A model generated the notes under the pieces. The model had not been told where the DNA came from, did not search any database, and saw only the letters and a list, made by a program, of their open reading frames with translations. This document shows positions 25,196 to 35,831 of a stretch of 64,000 bases of DNA, piece by piece (position 1 is the stretch's first letter; the number at the start of each line of letters is the position of its first letter). The DNA is taken from positions 62,001 through 126,000 of the forward strand of contig JALRMH010000002.1 of NCBI GenBank assembly GCA_026119935.1. Direction: 5' to 3'. The position numbers were made by a program, and so were the translations under genes. Origin of the DNA: Endothia cerciana. Its lineage: Eukaryota > Ascomycota > Sordariomycetes > Diaporthales > Cryphonectriaceae.

Positions 25196-25641
25196 GGTGG
25201 TCTGGACCGCCTACGGCTGCAGGCCCTTGTCTCCCCTGCAAGAGCCCATAGCACATATGCCGTGGCCGCCTTGATTGGACCGGGCGGCCCAGCCAGGTCC
25301 CCCACCCCAGAGACCCGCATCATAGCTGCAGGGCCTTTAAGCACAGCACCTAGCACCTCAGCACCCTCAGAACCACCGTTACGCAAACGGGCGTGTGTGA
25401 AGGGCACGCCACTAGGTATATAGTTAGCCACGCGTGCCAGGTACCTGTCATCGAGGAGCCCATGCAGTCAGTCAGTCAGGTCCCGTCAGTGTCCACCACC
25501 GCGATCATCACCCACCAGAGGGGACCCCCACCTTCTTTCCAGACACTTGTCGTTCCCATTCCTCCTCCCAAGCTTCTCACCCAACTCCTCCTACACCACT
25601 ACATCTACTACATCTACCAGGGAATCCAGCAACAATTAACC

Positions 25642-25672
<31 letters not shown>

Positions 25673-26364
25673 CAAACCCCCCCCCCCCCAAAAAAAAAGG
25701 AGGACGAAAAAAAAGTCATCGCCAGCACACGCCCAACCGCCCGTCTCTCTCTGAAGGATGCGAGTACAGTCGCCAAGGCCATCTACACATACATCTCTAT
25801 CCGACGACGCACACCTTGCTCATCTGGTCAAGGCGACGCTGTCCACAGCATCACACGTATCTTTATCTGCACCTGCTGCACCCGTACCAGCGACGAGGGA
25901 TAGCCCTCGTGACCTCAGCAGCTCATCGTCATCGCCGCCGCCAATAGCCATCATCGTCACCACCATCACACACAACTCACCATCTCGAGCTTCATCACCA
26001 CCAGTCACCCACCGAGGGATCCTCTGCTGATTCCCCCGTAGCTGCGGCTTATCAGCCCGTCGCTGTCGCACGCACAATACCTCTCTTCTTCACAGGGCAG
26101 ATTTGAGCCCATTCCAGGCCGACCCTCCTCCCGGAATCCTGCCCCGGCACAGGGCATCCCTCTAGCGCATACAGAACCACCCTAAAAGTCTCCGCAGGCT
26201 TTCACAGGATCCCAGGGCAAACACGGGTCACCCGAGTACATCCTGCGATCCGTCATCTCCCCCCCCCCCCCAACATCCTCTGCACTGTGTGCCCAATCAC
26301 CACTCCGTAACGCCGCCTTTGGGTTGCTTCGCCTATCGCCCTGCCAGGCCCGGCCCTGCTTTGC

Positions 26365-26410
26365 CCTGCCCTGCCCTGCCCTGCCCTACCCTGCCCTGCC
26401 CTGCCCTACG
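26365..26410. repeat. (TGCCC)n pentanucleotide tract
   Basis: CCCTG/TGCCC pentamers with a few CCCTA variants; the same unit as at 1669-1719 on the opposite strand. Confidence 0.85.
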
Positions 26411-26477
26411 CATCACATCAGCCGGGCCAGCACGGGACGGGTGTATCGAGACCCTCCCCCCTCCCCCCCAAAGGACA

Positions 26478-26479
<2 letters not shown>

Positions 26480-26540
<61 letters not shown>
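26480..26540. repeat. (CA)n(GA)n dinucleotide microsatellite
   Basis: About 16 CA units followed directly by about 14 GA units. Confidence 0.95.
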
Positions 26541-26760
26541 CGCCTCTCTTATCTCCCAAGGCGCATCATCCTTGCAGTAGCCAACTCCGGTACCTGGCAC
26601 CCCATACTTTTGACTTTCCGGAAGGCCATCCAGGTTCCATCTGCGACAACCTTGGAACTGTCCCCCCACTGCGACACTGTCCCTCTACAACATACATACC
26701 CAGTACCTGCCTACCACTAAACCTTCGTACAGGAGGTCGGACTGCCACTGGACAGCGCAA

Positions 26761-26845
26761 CCACACACACACACACATACACACACACACACACATACAC
26801 ACACACACACACATACACACACACACACACATACACACACACACC
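26761..26845. repeat. Compound (CA)nTA higher-order array
   Basis: Four blocks of (CA)7-8 separated by single TA steps, giving an 18-bp higher-order period. Confidence 0.9.
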
Positions 26846-27654
26846 CACCACATCACAAGCATCCAGAGTACCAAAGTACAGCACCATTACCCAGCGTGCC
26901 CCCAGGAACGCCCATCGCCCACCGCCCACCGACCCGACCCCTCGACCTCTCATCAAGCCGAGCCCACCACCACCGGCGCCATCGACTAGTCTAGTCGTCT
27001 CCCCCCCCCCCCCGGGCCTCTCTCGATCGATCCAGAACAGGGCCATCCGTCCTGCACTTCCACCCACCCCTCCCACACGCAGGCCAATCTATTTCGTCCC
27101 CACCAATTTCCTCCTCCCTTCCATTCTAATTCTACACATACTCCCAAGGGCAGAAAGCGAGGAAATCTGCCACATTCTTCCCCGGCCTAGTCTTATCTAC
27201 AGACGAGGTATTCTTATTCTTCTTCTTGTCGTCAGCAGAAAACTGCGACACCCTCGCATCCCGCGCGAGGCAGCGAGACAATCTCACCCAACACCCCTTT
27301 CCTGATCTGCGACCTGCATTCCTGCGCGACTCGTCATCACCGTTATCGCGCGCGACAGCGAGGGCCCGCCCTGCATTCAGGTTTCTGGACCGCGACCACC
27401 CTCAAGACGCGTCCTGGCCGACAAGACGACTTCAGGGGAGGGTTCAGATATCCAGCCCTGTCCGTTCTGCCTCAGAGCTTGAACGTCGCGATCAGACAGC
27501 CTTGAACCTCGCGGCCTGGTTCCGGACACCGCGAACACCCACCCATCTCCACATTTCGTCGCACCCGCATCTGATCCCGATCAGCGCGATCGTCGCCCGC
27601 TGTTATCGTCTCTCGTAGGGTCTCCATAGGGCTGTGCTGCATGCATCGCGACTC

Positions 27655-29613
27655 ATGAATCGAGATTCGGTCAATACCGGCGCCTCCGCGGGCGCATTCA
27701 ACCCACCTACTCAGCTGTCGCTGTCGCAGTTGCAACAGCAAGCATCATCCTCATCTTCTTCTTCATCGGCACACCCGCCCGTCTCCCGGCCGCTGAGCTC
27801 GACTCGCACGAGCCCCCTTGGTCCGACCTCCGTCGCCAACACGACGGCTACAACAGACGCGATCCCGACCGCGACCGCGCCCACGACGGCCCCGATCACA
27901 AGCGCTCCCATGGCGGCCTCCATCCTCCCCCCGGCCCTTCCTTTCCCATTCGCGCAGTCGTCCTACACTCCCTACCCCAGCGGGCGGCTTAGCGATCGTG
28001 ATGCGCCGATCAACACCGGTCCTCCCGCAGACGATACCAGGCCCACCGTCCTGATCCGCGGCCTCCGGGGACACGTCGACGAGCAATACGTGCGCATCAT
28101 GTGCACCTTCGCCGAGAATGACATCGTCCATGTCGAGCTTGCGGCTGCCCAGGGCGAGCAGGCAGGCACCCACTCGGCTGTCGTGCAGCTGAAATCGCCT
28201 GCGGCGGCATCGGCCATCAAGAACACGCTCAACGGGAAGAACGGGCTGACGGTCGAGACCCTGAGCTACTCCTTCGGACAGGCGTCAGACCCGTCGTCCA
28301 GCGGTCCTTCGTCCACGACCTCGCCCGCTGTTGGGACCGCGCAGGGCCCCCGGTACGATACAGCATTCGTAAGGCTCGACATGACGCCGCCTCCCAACGG
28401 CGACAACTACCCGCGCAACGGCAGCCTGTCCTATGCTGAACCAAACTATGGGTACATGAACCCTTTCTCCTCGGCTTCGTCCATCGGCAACCCCCTCGGC
28501 GAGCAGCAGCCCCCGCGCGTGTCTGGCAAGTCATTGATCAACGATGCGACGGACGATGACGACACCGGAGACATCATCAACAACCCTCGTGCGTACGCCG
28601 AGAATGGGTCGTTCTCCGCCCAGCGCCGTGCGACCGCACCTCAGATAGGCCTGTCTGCGCACATGGCCTCTCTGTCCATCAACACGGGCACGAACGGTCT
28701 GCCCACGGCCCCGCGCGCCCAACAGCGCGCCCAGTCGGGCATGTTCCCGCCAGCCCCGGCCCACCCTCACGCCAGCCACATGTCTCCGACCGGCCTGAAT
28801 GGCACCATGCCAAATTATCAGCACACGTACCCGGCAATGAACAGCCGCATCCACACCCACGCGCCGCCGCCTGCAAACCCTGCGGACCAGAATCCGCCGT
28901 GCAACACGCTCTACGTCGGCAACCTGCCCATGGACGCAATGGAGGACGAGCTGAGGCGGGTGTTCACGACGCAGCGTGGCTACAGGCGGATGTGTTTCCG
29001 GAGCAAGACGAACGGGCCCATGTGCTTTGTCGAGTTCGAGGACATCACGGCCGCCACCAAGGCGCTCAACGAGCTCTACGGCGCGATGCTCAGCAACAGC
29101 AAGAAGGGCGGCATCCGCCTGAGCTTCTCCAAGAACCCTCTGGGTGTCCGTGCTACCCCACTACCCGGACAAGGCCCCGCTGGGTCGCTGGCTGGTGCCA
29201 ATGGCCTGCCATCCCACAGCTCAGCCGGGTTTGGGGTGAAGGGCCCTCCCCCTGGGCTCAAGTTTCCCCCGGGTCTCAGCGGCAACCGGTCGGCGGGTTC
29301 CTACCCATCTGTTTCCCCCCTCCCAAATGGATCTGGCGCGCCCAACGGTAGCACTGCCTATGCGCCTCCGACTAGTAACGGCGGCAACCCGCTCGCCTTT
29401 GGCAATGGGTCCACCTTTGGAAGGGATCCATGGGGCACAGCTGGCAACTACTTCAATACGGGGCCCACGGCAAACGGTGTGACTCCACCGTCGAACGGAG
29501 CAACAAATGGATCAAGCCTCTACCAGAATGGCTCAGGTCCGTATACGAACGGCTCAACACCTCATCCGAATGGTTCAGCCCCCTACTCCAAGTACGCGAG
29601 AGGGCAGTTTTAG
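27655..29613 (+). CDS. Whi3/Scw1-type RNA-binding protein
   Basis: Cytoplasmic mRNA-binding regulator of the Whi3 (S. cerevisiae) and Scw1 (S. pombe) family, linked there to cell size, cell-wall integrity and mRNA granules. Single exon, 652 residues. The ATG at 27,655 (MNRDSVNTG) is the first in frame. A Ser/Gln-rich segment with QQQ comes first. Then comes a degenerate first RRM at about 128-205 (PTVLIRGLRGHVDEQYVR, AAASAIKNTLNG). A long disordered middle follows. A clear C-terminal RRM lies at about 413-495: NTLYVGNLP (RNP2) and GPMCFVEFED (RNP1), then KALNELYGAML and IRLSFSKNPLGVR, the family hallmark. The tail is Asn/Gly/Ser/Pro-rich with repeated NGS motifs. The 27 kb side has a long repeat-rich upstream region. 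Confidence 0.9.
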   Translation: MNRDSVNTGASAGAFNPPTQLSLSQLQQQASSSSSSSSAHPPVSRPLSSTRTSPLGPTSVANTTATTDAIPTATAPTTAPITSAPMAASILPPALPFPFAQSSYTPYPSGRLSDRDAPINTGPPADDTRPTVLIRGLRGHVDEQYVRIMCTFAENDIVHVELAAAQGEQAGTHSAVVQLKSPAAASAIKNTLNGKNGLTVETLSYSFGQASDPSSSGPSSTTSPAVGTAQGPRYDTAFVRLDMTPPPNGDNYPRNGSLSYAEPNYGYMNPFSSASSIGNPLGEQQPPRVSGKSLINDATDDDDTGDIINNPRAYAENGSFSAQRRATAPQIGLSAHMASLSINTGTNGLPTAPRAQQRAQSGMFPPAPAHPHASHMSPTGLNGTMPNYQHTYPAMNSRIHTHAPPPANPADQNPPCNTLYVGNLPMDAMEDELRRVFTTQRGYRRMCFRSKTNGPMCFVEFEDITAATKALNELYGAMLSNSKKGGIRLSFSKNPLGVRATPLPGQGPAGSLAGANGLPSHSSAGFGVKGPPPGLKFPPGLSGNRSAGSYPSVSPLPNGSGAPNGSTAYAPPTSNGGNPLAFGNGSTFGRDPWGTAGNYFNTGPTANGVTPPSNGATNGSSLYQNGSGPYTNGSTPHPNGSAPYSKYARGQF

Positions 29614-31523
29614 GGCCCGCTGCTGCCGCAGCAGTACTCACTCCGAGCATTCCAGAGGCGTGCCTTCTAATCATGTATTTTTTTTATTTTTTATTTTTTC
29701 GAGCTTTCTTCTGCGCTCTCTTCATCTTTATCTTGTTCTTATTGTATCGTCTACTTTCCGGTGTTGGTTTCTCGTGTTGGGATCTCTTCGACCTGGTCGC
29801 AACGAACTGATTGCGCGGACAGCGCGCCGGACAAATCATTTTTATCACACAAGATTCCCCCTGCATGTTTCTCTCTCTTTTCACGACACGGGCGGAGTTT
29901 ATCGGATCGCGGTCTTTTTCACACCCAACGGAGTTGATGAACTCTGGGAGAGACTCAGCTCTTGATAATCCTTGTGGAAGCTGGTTTGGGAGCAGCACGG
30001 CGCATCTAGGGGACGGGGCGGCCGCGACCTCCCCCGCCATGGCACAGGCTTCTGTACACAGGCACGGCTGGGTGGACCCAGATCACTCAGGCCAAGCATT
30101 TTCACGGGACAGCGTATGGAGTTTCGGGTTCTCGCACACTTGACTACGGTCCGTGGCGCAGGACAAGGACAGGTCATGACTAGCGGCTTTTGGGATCGGG
30201 TTCTATGGGTTGTTCCGGTTGTTTCGTCCACGGCACAAGCCATCGGTTCCCAGCAGGACTCGGTCCTGGAAGGCGTCGAAACCCGGAAGAAAAAGAAAGA
30301 AAAAAAAAAAAGGAAAAAAAAAAAAAAAACCACAAGGGAGGTGAAAGGCGTTGGACGTTGGACAGTATCGGTATCAACATCATGTTTCGAAAAGCAGGCA
30401 AGAAAGGAAGGGTGGACAATTTTGGCTTTACACTCTGTCAGGAAAGATCTCATTCGGCGCGGGAGGAAAAGGCATCAACCGGCGGCGGCAACATTCACCA
30501 TACCCAAGGCATCATACTTACACACGGTTGAGGACTCGCATGGCGGAGACCCAAGAACACGAATAGGATTCGGTCTCGCTACATCATCCTGGACGGCGTG
30601 GCGACTACGGCGAGCTTTTCTCGTCGGAACTCGTCCTGGCAAAAACGCATCGGCGTTCTCGCCGGCAGCACCACAAGACATGTGGGTTAATAGTGGTGAC
30701 TAATTCACGTCAATGGCGCAATGGTCGACCAACCATGCCGGAAAGCACATTTTTTATCGCAGCCTGCATATCATCCGCAGCACACACAGCTCGCACAGCA
30801 TCGGGCTCCGGCCTTTCCCATGTGTGATGCACAATGGCAAGGCGGGCAGAGAGCCACCCTTGGTTGTCGGTGTTCGACAGAGGCGTTGAAGTTCGCAAGG
30901 ACGGTCCGAGGCTAGGATTTCTTGGTGCGGCGTTAGCTAAATGGCGGCAAATCTTGGAGAGCTTCTTGGTCTGATTCTCGTGTGTCTGGGACCGGCAAGC
31001 ATAGGTGACGACGGTCTTCCCTGGACGGGCGCTGTCAAGACTCTTCCCGTCCTGCTTCTCCTGACCGTCGTCCCTGTGCGCGGTATCCAGGCACAGCAGC
31101 GCGTTCGAGAGTGAGGATTGCTAACTTGCTTTTGGCTAGACGGTTCAGTTTTTATTTGTCACAAGAGTACTGCAGAATCAATTGAATGCTCGGAGGTCAC
31201 TGTTGCAGATACCTGCCCCCGTGCACGGCGTCCATGCCATCCATGGTGATCATCATCAGTACATGTACAACATCCGTGGTTACTGTCGATGGTCCCAAGT
31301 ACAACATCCGTGAAAAAAAATTAAAAAGAAACCCGGGGGGGGGGGGGTGGTGGAGGTACACCACGTGCCACCTCTTATGGAGCTGTCAAATCCCCCTCGC
31401 CCCGATGCCGAGAACCCGACCACCGCGACCCGGCCCGCCTGGTGGGGGAAGCATGTCTCAGCCTCACGCCCGCCCGCCCGCCCGCGCGCGCACACACACA
31501 CACACGCCCACAAAGCCATGCGC
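29614..31523. other. Intergenic, 1.9 kb
   Basis: 3' flank of the RNA-binding protein gene (T-rich 29,675-29,760) and 3' flank of the dehydrogenase gene (convergent). A purine tract lies at 30,285-30,330. A 57-codon frame at 30,941-31,114 with two hydrophobic segments is reported as a finding only. Poly-G runs at about 31,335-31,347; (CG)(CA) at 31,480-31,505. Confidence 0.45.
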
Positions 31524-32627
31524 TCACACCCTCGCCCGTGCAGACTTGGGCTCCTTCCGCACGAACAAGGCATGCCACAGGTCCCGGACGAACCCGACCC
31601 ACCCCTTGACCCTGGCGACGGTGTTCAGCAGCCGTATGTACCTCCTCATGAAGAAGTCGACCGTGTCGTAGTCGTGCGCGTACACCTCCCAGACCGCCTG
31701 GCCCCTGCCCTCGGCGACGCTCCTGTCGACCAGCACCTCCTCCTGCCGGCCCTCCCCCTCCTCCCCCTCGCCGGCGCCGGCGGCGACGACGCCGTCCGGC
31801 AGCACCCTCCCCAGCAGGTCCACCCTGGGCCCGACCAGCAGGGCGCGGCCGGCGATCCTGGGCTCGGCGGCCATGAGGCGCGTGGCGGCGTCGACGGTGT
31901 CGTCGAGGCGGGCGAGGCCGAGCCCGGCGAGCACGGCGACGGCGCGGTTGGGCAGGATCGGGGTGTCGACAAAGTACGGGCACAGCATGTTGACGCGGAC
32001 GCCGCCGTGGCGGTAGCTCAGCGTGCGCAGGGACCGGAAGAGGCCCGTCACGCCGTGCTTGGACGTGACGTACTCGGGCACGCCCGGCAGCGGGTACAGG
32101 CCGGCCGACGAGCCGACGAGCAGGAGGTGCCTGTCCCTGTCCCCCGGGCTGCCTCCGGCGCCGGCGCCCTCCTCCCCCTCCGGGCCCGGGGCCGCGTCCC
32201 TCCGGAGCCAGAACAGGGCCAGGTGCGCCGTGTACATGGCGCCCACCAGGTTCACCTGGACGCACGACAGGTCCGGCGGCGGCGGGTCGGGGAGGTCCAG
32301 GCCGGCCGGGTCCTCGAACCCCCTGCCCGTGGTGGCGCCGTACCGGTCGGAGATGCCCGCGGACGCAACCACGGCGTCGAGCGCGCCGGACGGCGAGAGC
32401 CGGACGGCCTGCTGGAACAGGGCGGCCTGCGAGGCCCAGGAGGTCACGTCGCACCGGACGAAGTGGTGGTGCCGTGACGGCGACGAGGCGCGCAGCTCGG
32501 CGGCGAGGCCCTCGCCGGCCTCGGTGCCTATGTCGCCGATGATGAGGTGGGCGCCGTGGGAGGCCCAGTGCCGGGCGAAGGCGGCGCCGCTGTCGGTCCC
32601 GGGTGGCGAGTGAGCGCGAGGGTCTTC

Positions 32628-32659
<32 letters not shown>

Positions 32660-32937
32660 TTTTTTCTGAGGAGGGGGGTGTGAACGGCGACGCGGGGCTT
32701 GGCTTAGGGCTGATCCTGAGGAAGAGGGGAGGGGGGTTGGAGGGGTGGGGGTTAAGGGTTCTTTGGGAAGAATGGGGGGAGGGATAAGGAGACGTACAGC
32801 CCGGAAGCCCCGCCGGTGAGGAGGATGGTCTTCCCTTTAAGCGTGGATGGGGAGTACGGCGCCGTGGTGTCAACGGCGGGGGACTGGTGGATGGTCTCGA
32901 CCAGGCGGTTCTGGTCTGCTGCCGCGAGGGGCGCCAT
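31524..32937 (-). CDS. Short-chain dehydrogenase/reductase (SDR)
   Basis: NAD(P)-dependent oxidoreductase of the classical SDR fold; the substrate cannot be told. Two exons: 32798-32937 and 31524-32589 with a 208-bp intron (GTACGT donor, GACAG acceptor) holding a (TA)n tract; 401 residues. The intron splits Leu of the cofactor motif TGGASGLG. Other motifs: DVVAS-like ASAG (DAVVASAGI), the catalytic Ser in LLVGSSAG and YVTSK (YxxxK), then the PYFVDTPI segment after the catalytic helix. The pattern resembles 15-hydroxyprostaglandin-dehydrogenase-like fungal SDRs. About 100 extra C-terminal residues end in a possible membrane-associated stretch (VKGWVGFVRDLWHALFV). Exon 2 is markedly more GC-rich than its neighbours. 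Confidence 0.85.
32634..32660. repeat. (TA)n microsatellite in SDR intron
   Basis: About 11 TA units within the 208-bp intron, which may explain its unusual length. Confidence 0.9.
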
Positions 32938-33268
32938 GGTCCTTGTCGTCTCTAGCCGCCAAAAGGCCCCCTAGGTGAAGACAAACAGGAGGGAGGGGCT
33001 GAGAGGCTCTCACTCTTTGGGGGGGGGGAGGGGGGCGGAGAGGAGGAGGAGACGAGCTGGTAGCGTTCGAGCTCTCCTGTGGCGGGAGAAGGGGCAGGCT
33101 GGACGAGGACGACAAGAGCTCGCCAAGGAAGTCTACCAACCAATACCAAGCGTGACAACTTGTATATACAGTGAAGTGAATCAGGGGGGAATTACCGAGG
33201 TACGACTATTAAGAGCCGGCCGACGTGGTTGTCTCCCCGGCCGCTTGACCTTTGGTGGTGTGGCTGTT

Positions 33269-33269
<1 letters not shown>

Positions 33270-33299
<30 letters not shown>

Positions 33300-33352
33300 T
33301 TCTCTTTCTCTCTCACTCTCTCACACACACACACAGAGAGAGAGAGAGAGAC
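33270..33352. repeat. Compound (TGTC)(TC)(CA)(GA) microsatellite
   Basis: CTGT units pass into TC, then CA, then GA repeats. Confidence 0.9.
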
Positions 33353-33856
33353 TCCTCCACAGGCGGCTCATACAATAGTACATATAATATATGTGCCGTA
33401 CCCCCTCCCTTTTCGGGCCCCCCCTCACCCATCTCCCGCTCGATAGTCGGTGGGTACGGAGTGTCAGTCAGCCGGGAATGGGCCAACACTGGCCAGGCGC
33501 GCCCCAGTTCGTCCCGGGGGGGTGGGGTGGCCCTCTCTTCTTCATTCTGCGATGGAGTCTCCGGCAGCCCGCTGCATGGGGAAGGTGGCCCCATCCCGGC
33601 GCCGATAGGGGCGGTTAGATTCCGACGTGTGTGCCGTCGACGTGCAGAAGGCCATTGACCATATTCCAGGGCTCGCTGAGGGGGGGGGGGGTTGATATTA
33701 TTTTTCAGGGCAGGGGGGGTGGGAAGGAGAAAAGGAAAGAAAGGAAGAAAAAGACAAAAACCAGGGGACCTTACTTGGTTGCTTTCCCGGGCTGCCGAGG
33801 TGCGGTATCGGAACGAGGTATTATGACATGATACATTTTTGGGGGGGGGGGGGGGT

Positions 33857-33982
33857 GGCATCTTCCTCCACCTCCACCTCCACCACCACCACCACCACCA
33901 CATGGGAGAACAACAAAACGTTTTAAACACGTCACCCACTGTTGGGTACAGACAGGCAGGCACACCCGACTCGCCNNNNNNN

Positions 33983-34043
<61 letters not shown>

Positions 34044-34192
34044 CCCCCCCCCCGCCGGCGGGGGCCGGGGCCCGGCATCTTCCTCCTCCTCCTCCTCCTC
34101 CTCCTCCTCCTCCTCCTCATGGGAGAACAACAAGACGTTGTAACCTCGTCACCGACTGTTGGGTACAGACAGGCAGGCTCACACGAGTCGCC
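33857..34192. repeat. About 120-bp direct duplication flanking a poly-C tract with assembly gap
   Basis: Copy 1 (33,857-33,975) and copy 2 (34,074-34,192) both run from GGCATCTTCCTCC through CATGGGAGAACAACAA and GTTGGGTACAGACAGGCAGG to CGCC. Between them lie seven undetermined bases (33,976-33,982) and about 75 C residues. The copies differ by many substitutions, so it is not a simple assembly duplicate of one allele. Confidence 0.8.
33976..33982. other. Assembly gap (7 N)
   Basis: Undetermined bases at the start of a long poly-C run; the true length of this tract is unknown. Confidence 0.95.
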
Positions 34193-35300
34193 GACAGCCG
34201 GGCGGGTCTCAGGTTCCCCACTCACCACGCGGCGGCCTGACGGGACGAAAGCCTCTATCACAAGGTAGTAGTACGATATCCCCATCCGAAAACCCACCTG
34301 GGGCTGGGCTGACAAGGGGCCAGCGGTCGGCCCATACAGCTGTGAAGACCTCCGATGATCCCCCCTGTCAACCGACGTCCTCCCCTCTCCTAAATACGCG
34401 GGGGCTCGGCTGGCCCTCGCGTTCGGTGGCTGAACCACCGCCGCCACCACCACCACCATCATCAGGACACATCGTCCCAGCCGCGTGGGGGCGGAGGCTG
34501 TCATAGCAGCAGTTGATGCGCCCCCATATTACACCCCAGGATATAATAATCCTTCTCGGCTTCCATTGGTGCTTGCTCTCCCCCCCCCCCCCGGCAGGGG
34601 CCCACGACCTCGGTCTCGCCATATATATTATGACAAGCGGCCGGCGGTTCTTCCAAGGCCCCTCTGCAGGTGCCACCCACATGGGAAGCTGTGCATGCTC
34701 GCCTTTCGGTCTCTTAGAGGCAACCCACCACCAATCACCCCGGGGCTTGGCACCGCGGCCCGTGCTTGTTGTTGTACCTGTGGCGCTGGGCGGTCGCCAA
34801 CCTGCTGATACTGACTGCTGAGAAAGCCGGGTGGGCTGATGATACGTATGCTTCCACCTCGAGAGACGCGGATAGCGAGATGGGTTATCTTTGTTTTCCA
34901 TGTTCTTTCTTCTACCTTGTGTCTTTGAAGGACTTCTGATCTGTCTCAGCCTGCCCTACCCTGCCCTGTTTGTCCCTACCCCATAATCCTAACCACTCCT
35001 AAAGACCTGTCCGAACGCCTGCTCTGTGATGCGAAACAAGAGAAAGATGGAAAGAGAAGGGGAAAGAAAGTGGGGTTTGGGGGGGGGGGAGGTATTCGGG
35101 AGGCACATCTGAAGTTATGTTAGCTTATTATATATATATATATATATTATGAGCTGAAAGGTCAGCTGGGGGGACTGGGGGGTGGAATCAACAGGTAAGG
35201 AGGAGTAGGAGGACCTTGCTCACCCTGTGTATCTAGTTGGCTTTGTAGTTGTCATCCTGTTCTTTCCTTCTTGGTGTTGTGGTGGTGTTCTGTTGGAGGG

Positions 35301-35831
35301 CTAGAACCAAATATTATGCAGAAATACGGCCGCCATCACCCCTAGGGCTGCACAGATAGGCATAAGCTTAGCCCGGGTGGTAGGCTCGGTAGGTTTTAGG
35401 AGGTGGTGGACTGCGACGCCGCAGATGACCATGAAGGTCAGGCTGGTCATAAAGCGGCGCGTCTCAGCGTCTGCAAGTATACCAACCTGCGAGCCGCCAA
35501 GTCCGCCAAAGTCAATGCGGAGGGCCTGTTGACAAGACCCGGTAGAGCAGTCTACATAACCTGTTAGCTACAGGCTTATGCTATAGAATAAATGGGCAGG
35601 CAGGCAAGTAGGCAGGCAGGCAGGTGGGTGAAACTGGGAGCAAGGCTAAAGCACGATGGGGAAGGGGGATGGTAGGTAGGAGGAGGCGACTGTTTGCTTA
35701 CCTGCGTCCATCATGTTGGGGAAGAGAAGGGTTGCAGGTCGGAAGATGGGAGAGGGGATGGGTTCTCGGCCGGGGTGGTTTGGGTCGGGGAGAAGGCGGT
35801 AGGCCTCGATGTTGAGCTGCCAAAAACCCAT
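35301..35831 (-). CDS. Small two-exon membrane protein, unknown function
   Basis: Exons 35702-35831 and 35301-35560; intron 35561-35701 (GTAAGC donor, branch/acceptor TAGCTAACAG). Phase agrees and gives 129 residues. The N-terminus is MGFWQLNIEAYRLLPD, followed by LLFPNMMDAGYVDC and STGSC. Two hydrophobic segments follow: TSLTFMVICGVAVHHLL (about 75-91) and MPICAALGVMAAVFL (about 109-123), ending HNIWF. The strong splice sites, matching phase and protein-like composition support a real gene. I do not recognise the family. A mitochondrial or ER membrane location is possible, but there is no direct evidence. Confidence 0.65.

Larger units (their letters stand above)
20896..27654. other. Gene-poor, simple-repeat-rich region, 6.8 kb
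   Basis: No conserved coding sequence was recognised on either strand between the DUF7924-like pseudogene and the RNA-binding protein gene. It contains a CCAGTG-type degenerate repeat (23,960-24,090), a (GAC)(GAG) tract (about 24,708-24,770), (GGA)n (25,150-25,195), (CA)n with poly-C (25,650-25,690), TGCCC pentamers (26,365-26,410), (CA)n(GA)n (26,480-26,540) and a compound (CA)nTA array (26,761-26,845). From about 27,000 on it is pyrimidine-rich, as expected of a fungal promoter and leader. Part of it is probably the promoter and a long 5' UTR of the gene at 27,655. Confidence 0.5.
32938..35300. other. Intergenic, low-complexity region, 2.4 kb
   Basis: Upstream region of the SDR gene, a (TC)n/(CA)n/(GA)n compound microsatellite at about 33,270-33,350, poly-G/poly-C tracts, a duplicated block with an assembly gap (33,857-34,192), a TGCCC cluster at about 34,950 and (TA)n at about 35,130-35,148. 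No gene was recognised. Confidence 0.5.

Noticed and set aside
24652..25431. Frames rich in Ser, Arg, Leu or Glu runs
   Set aside because: Translations of trinucleotide microsatellites; no other support.
31347..32477. 376-codon plus-strand frame opposite the dehydrogenase
   Set aside because: Product is a Pro/Ala/Gly/Arg-rich antisense shadow caused by high GC; the SDR motifs are on the minus strand.
33771..34504. Frames with poly-Gly or poly-Pro
   Set aside because: Produced by poly-C/poly-G around an assembly gap.
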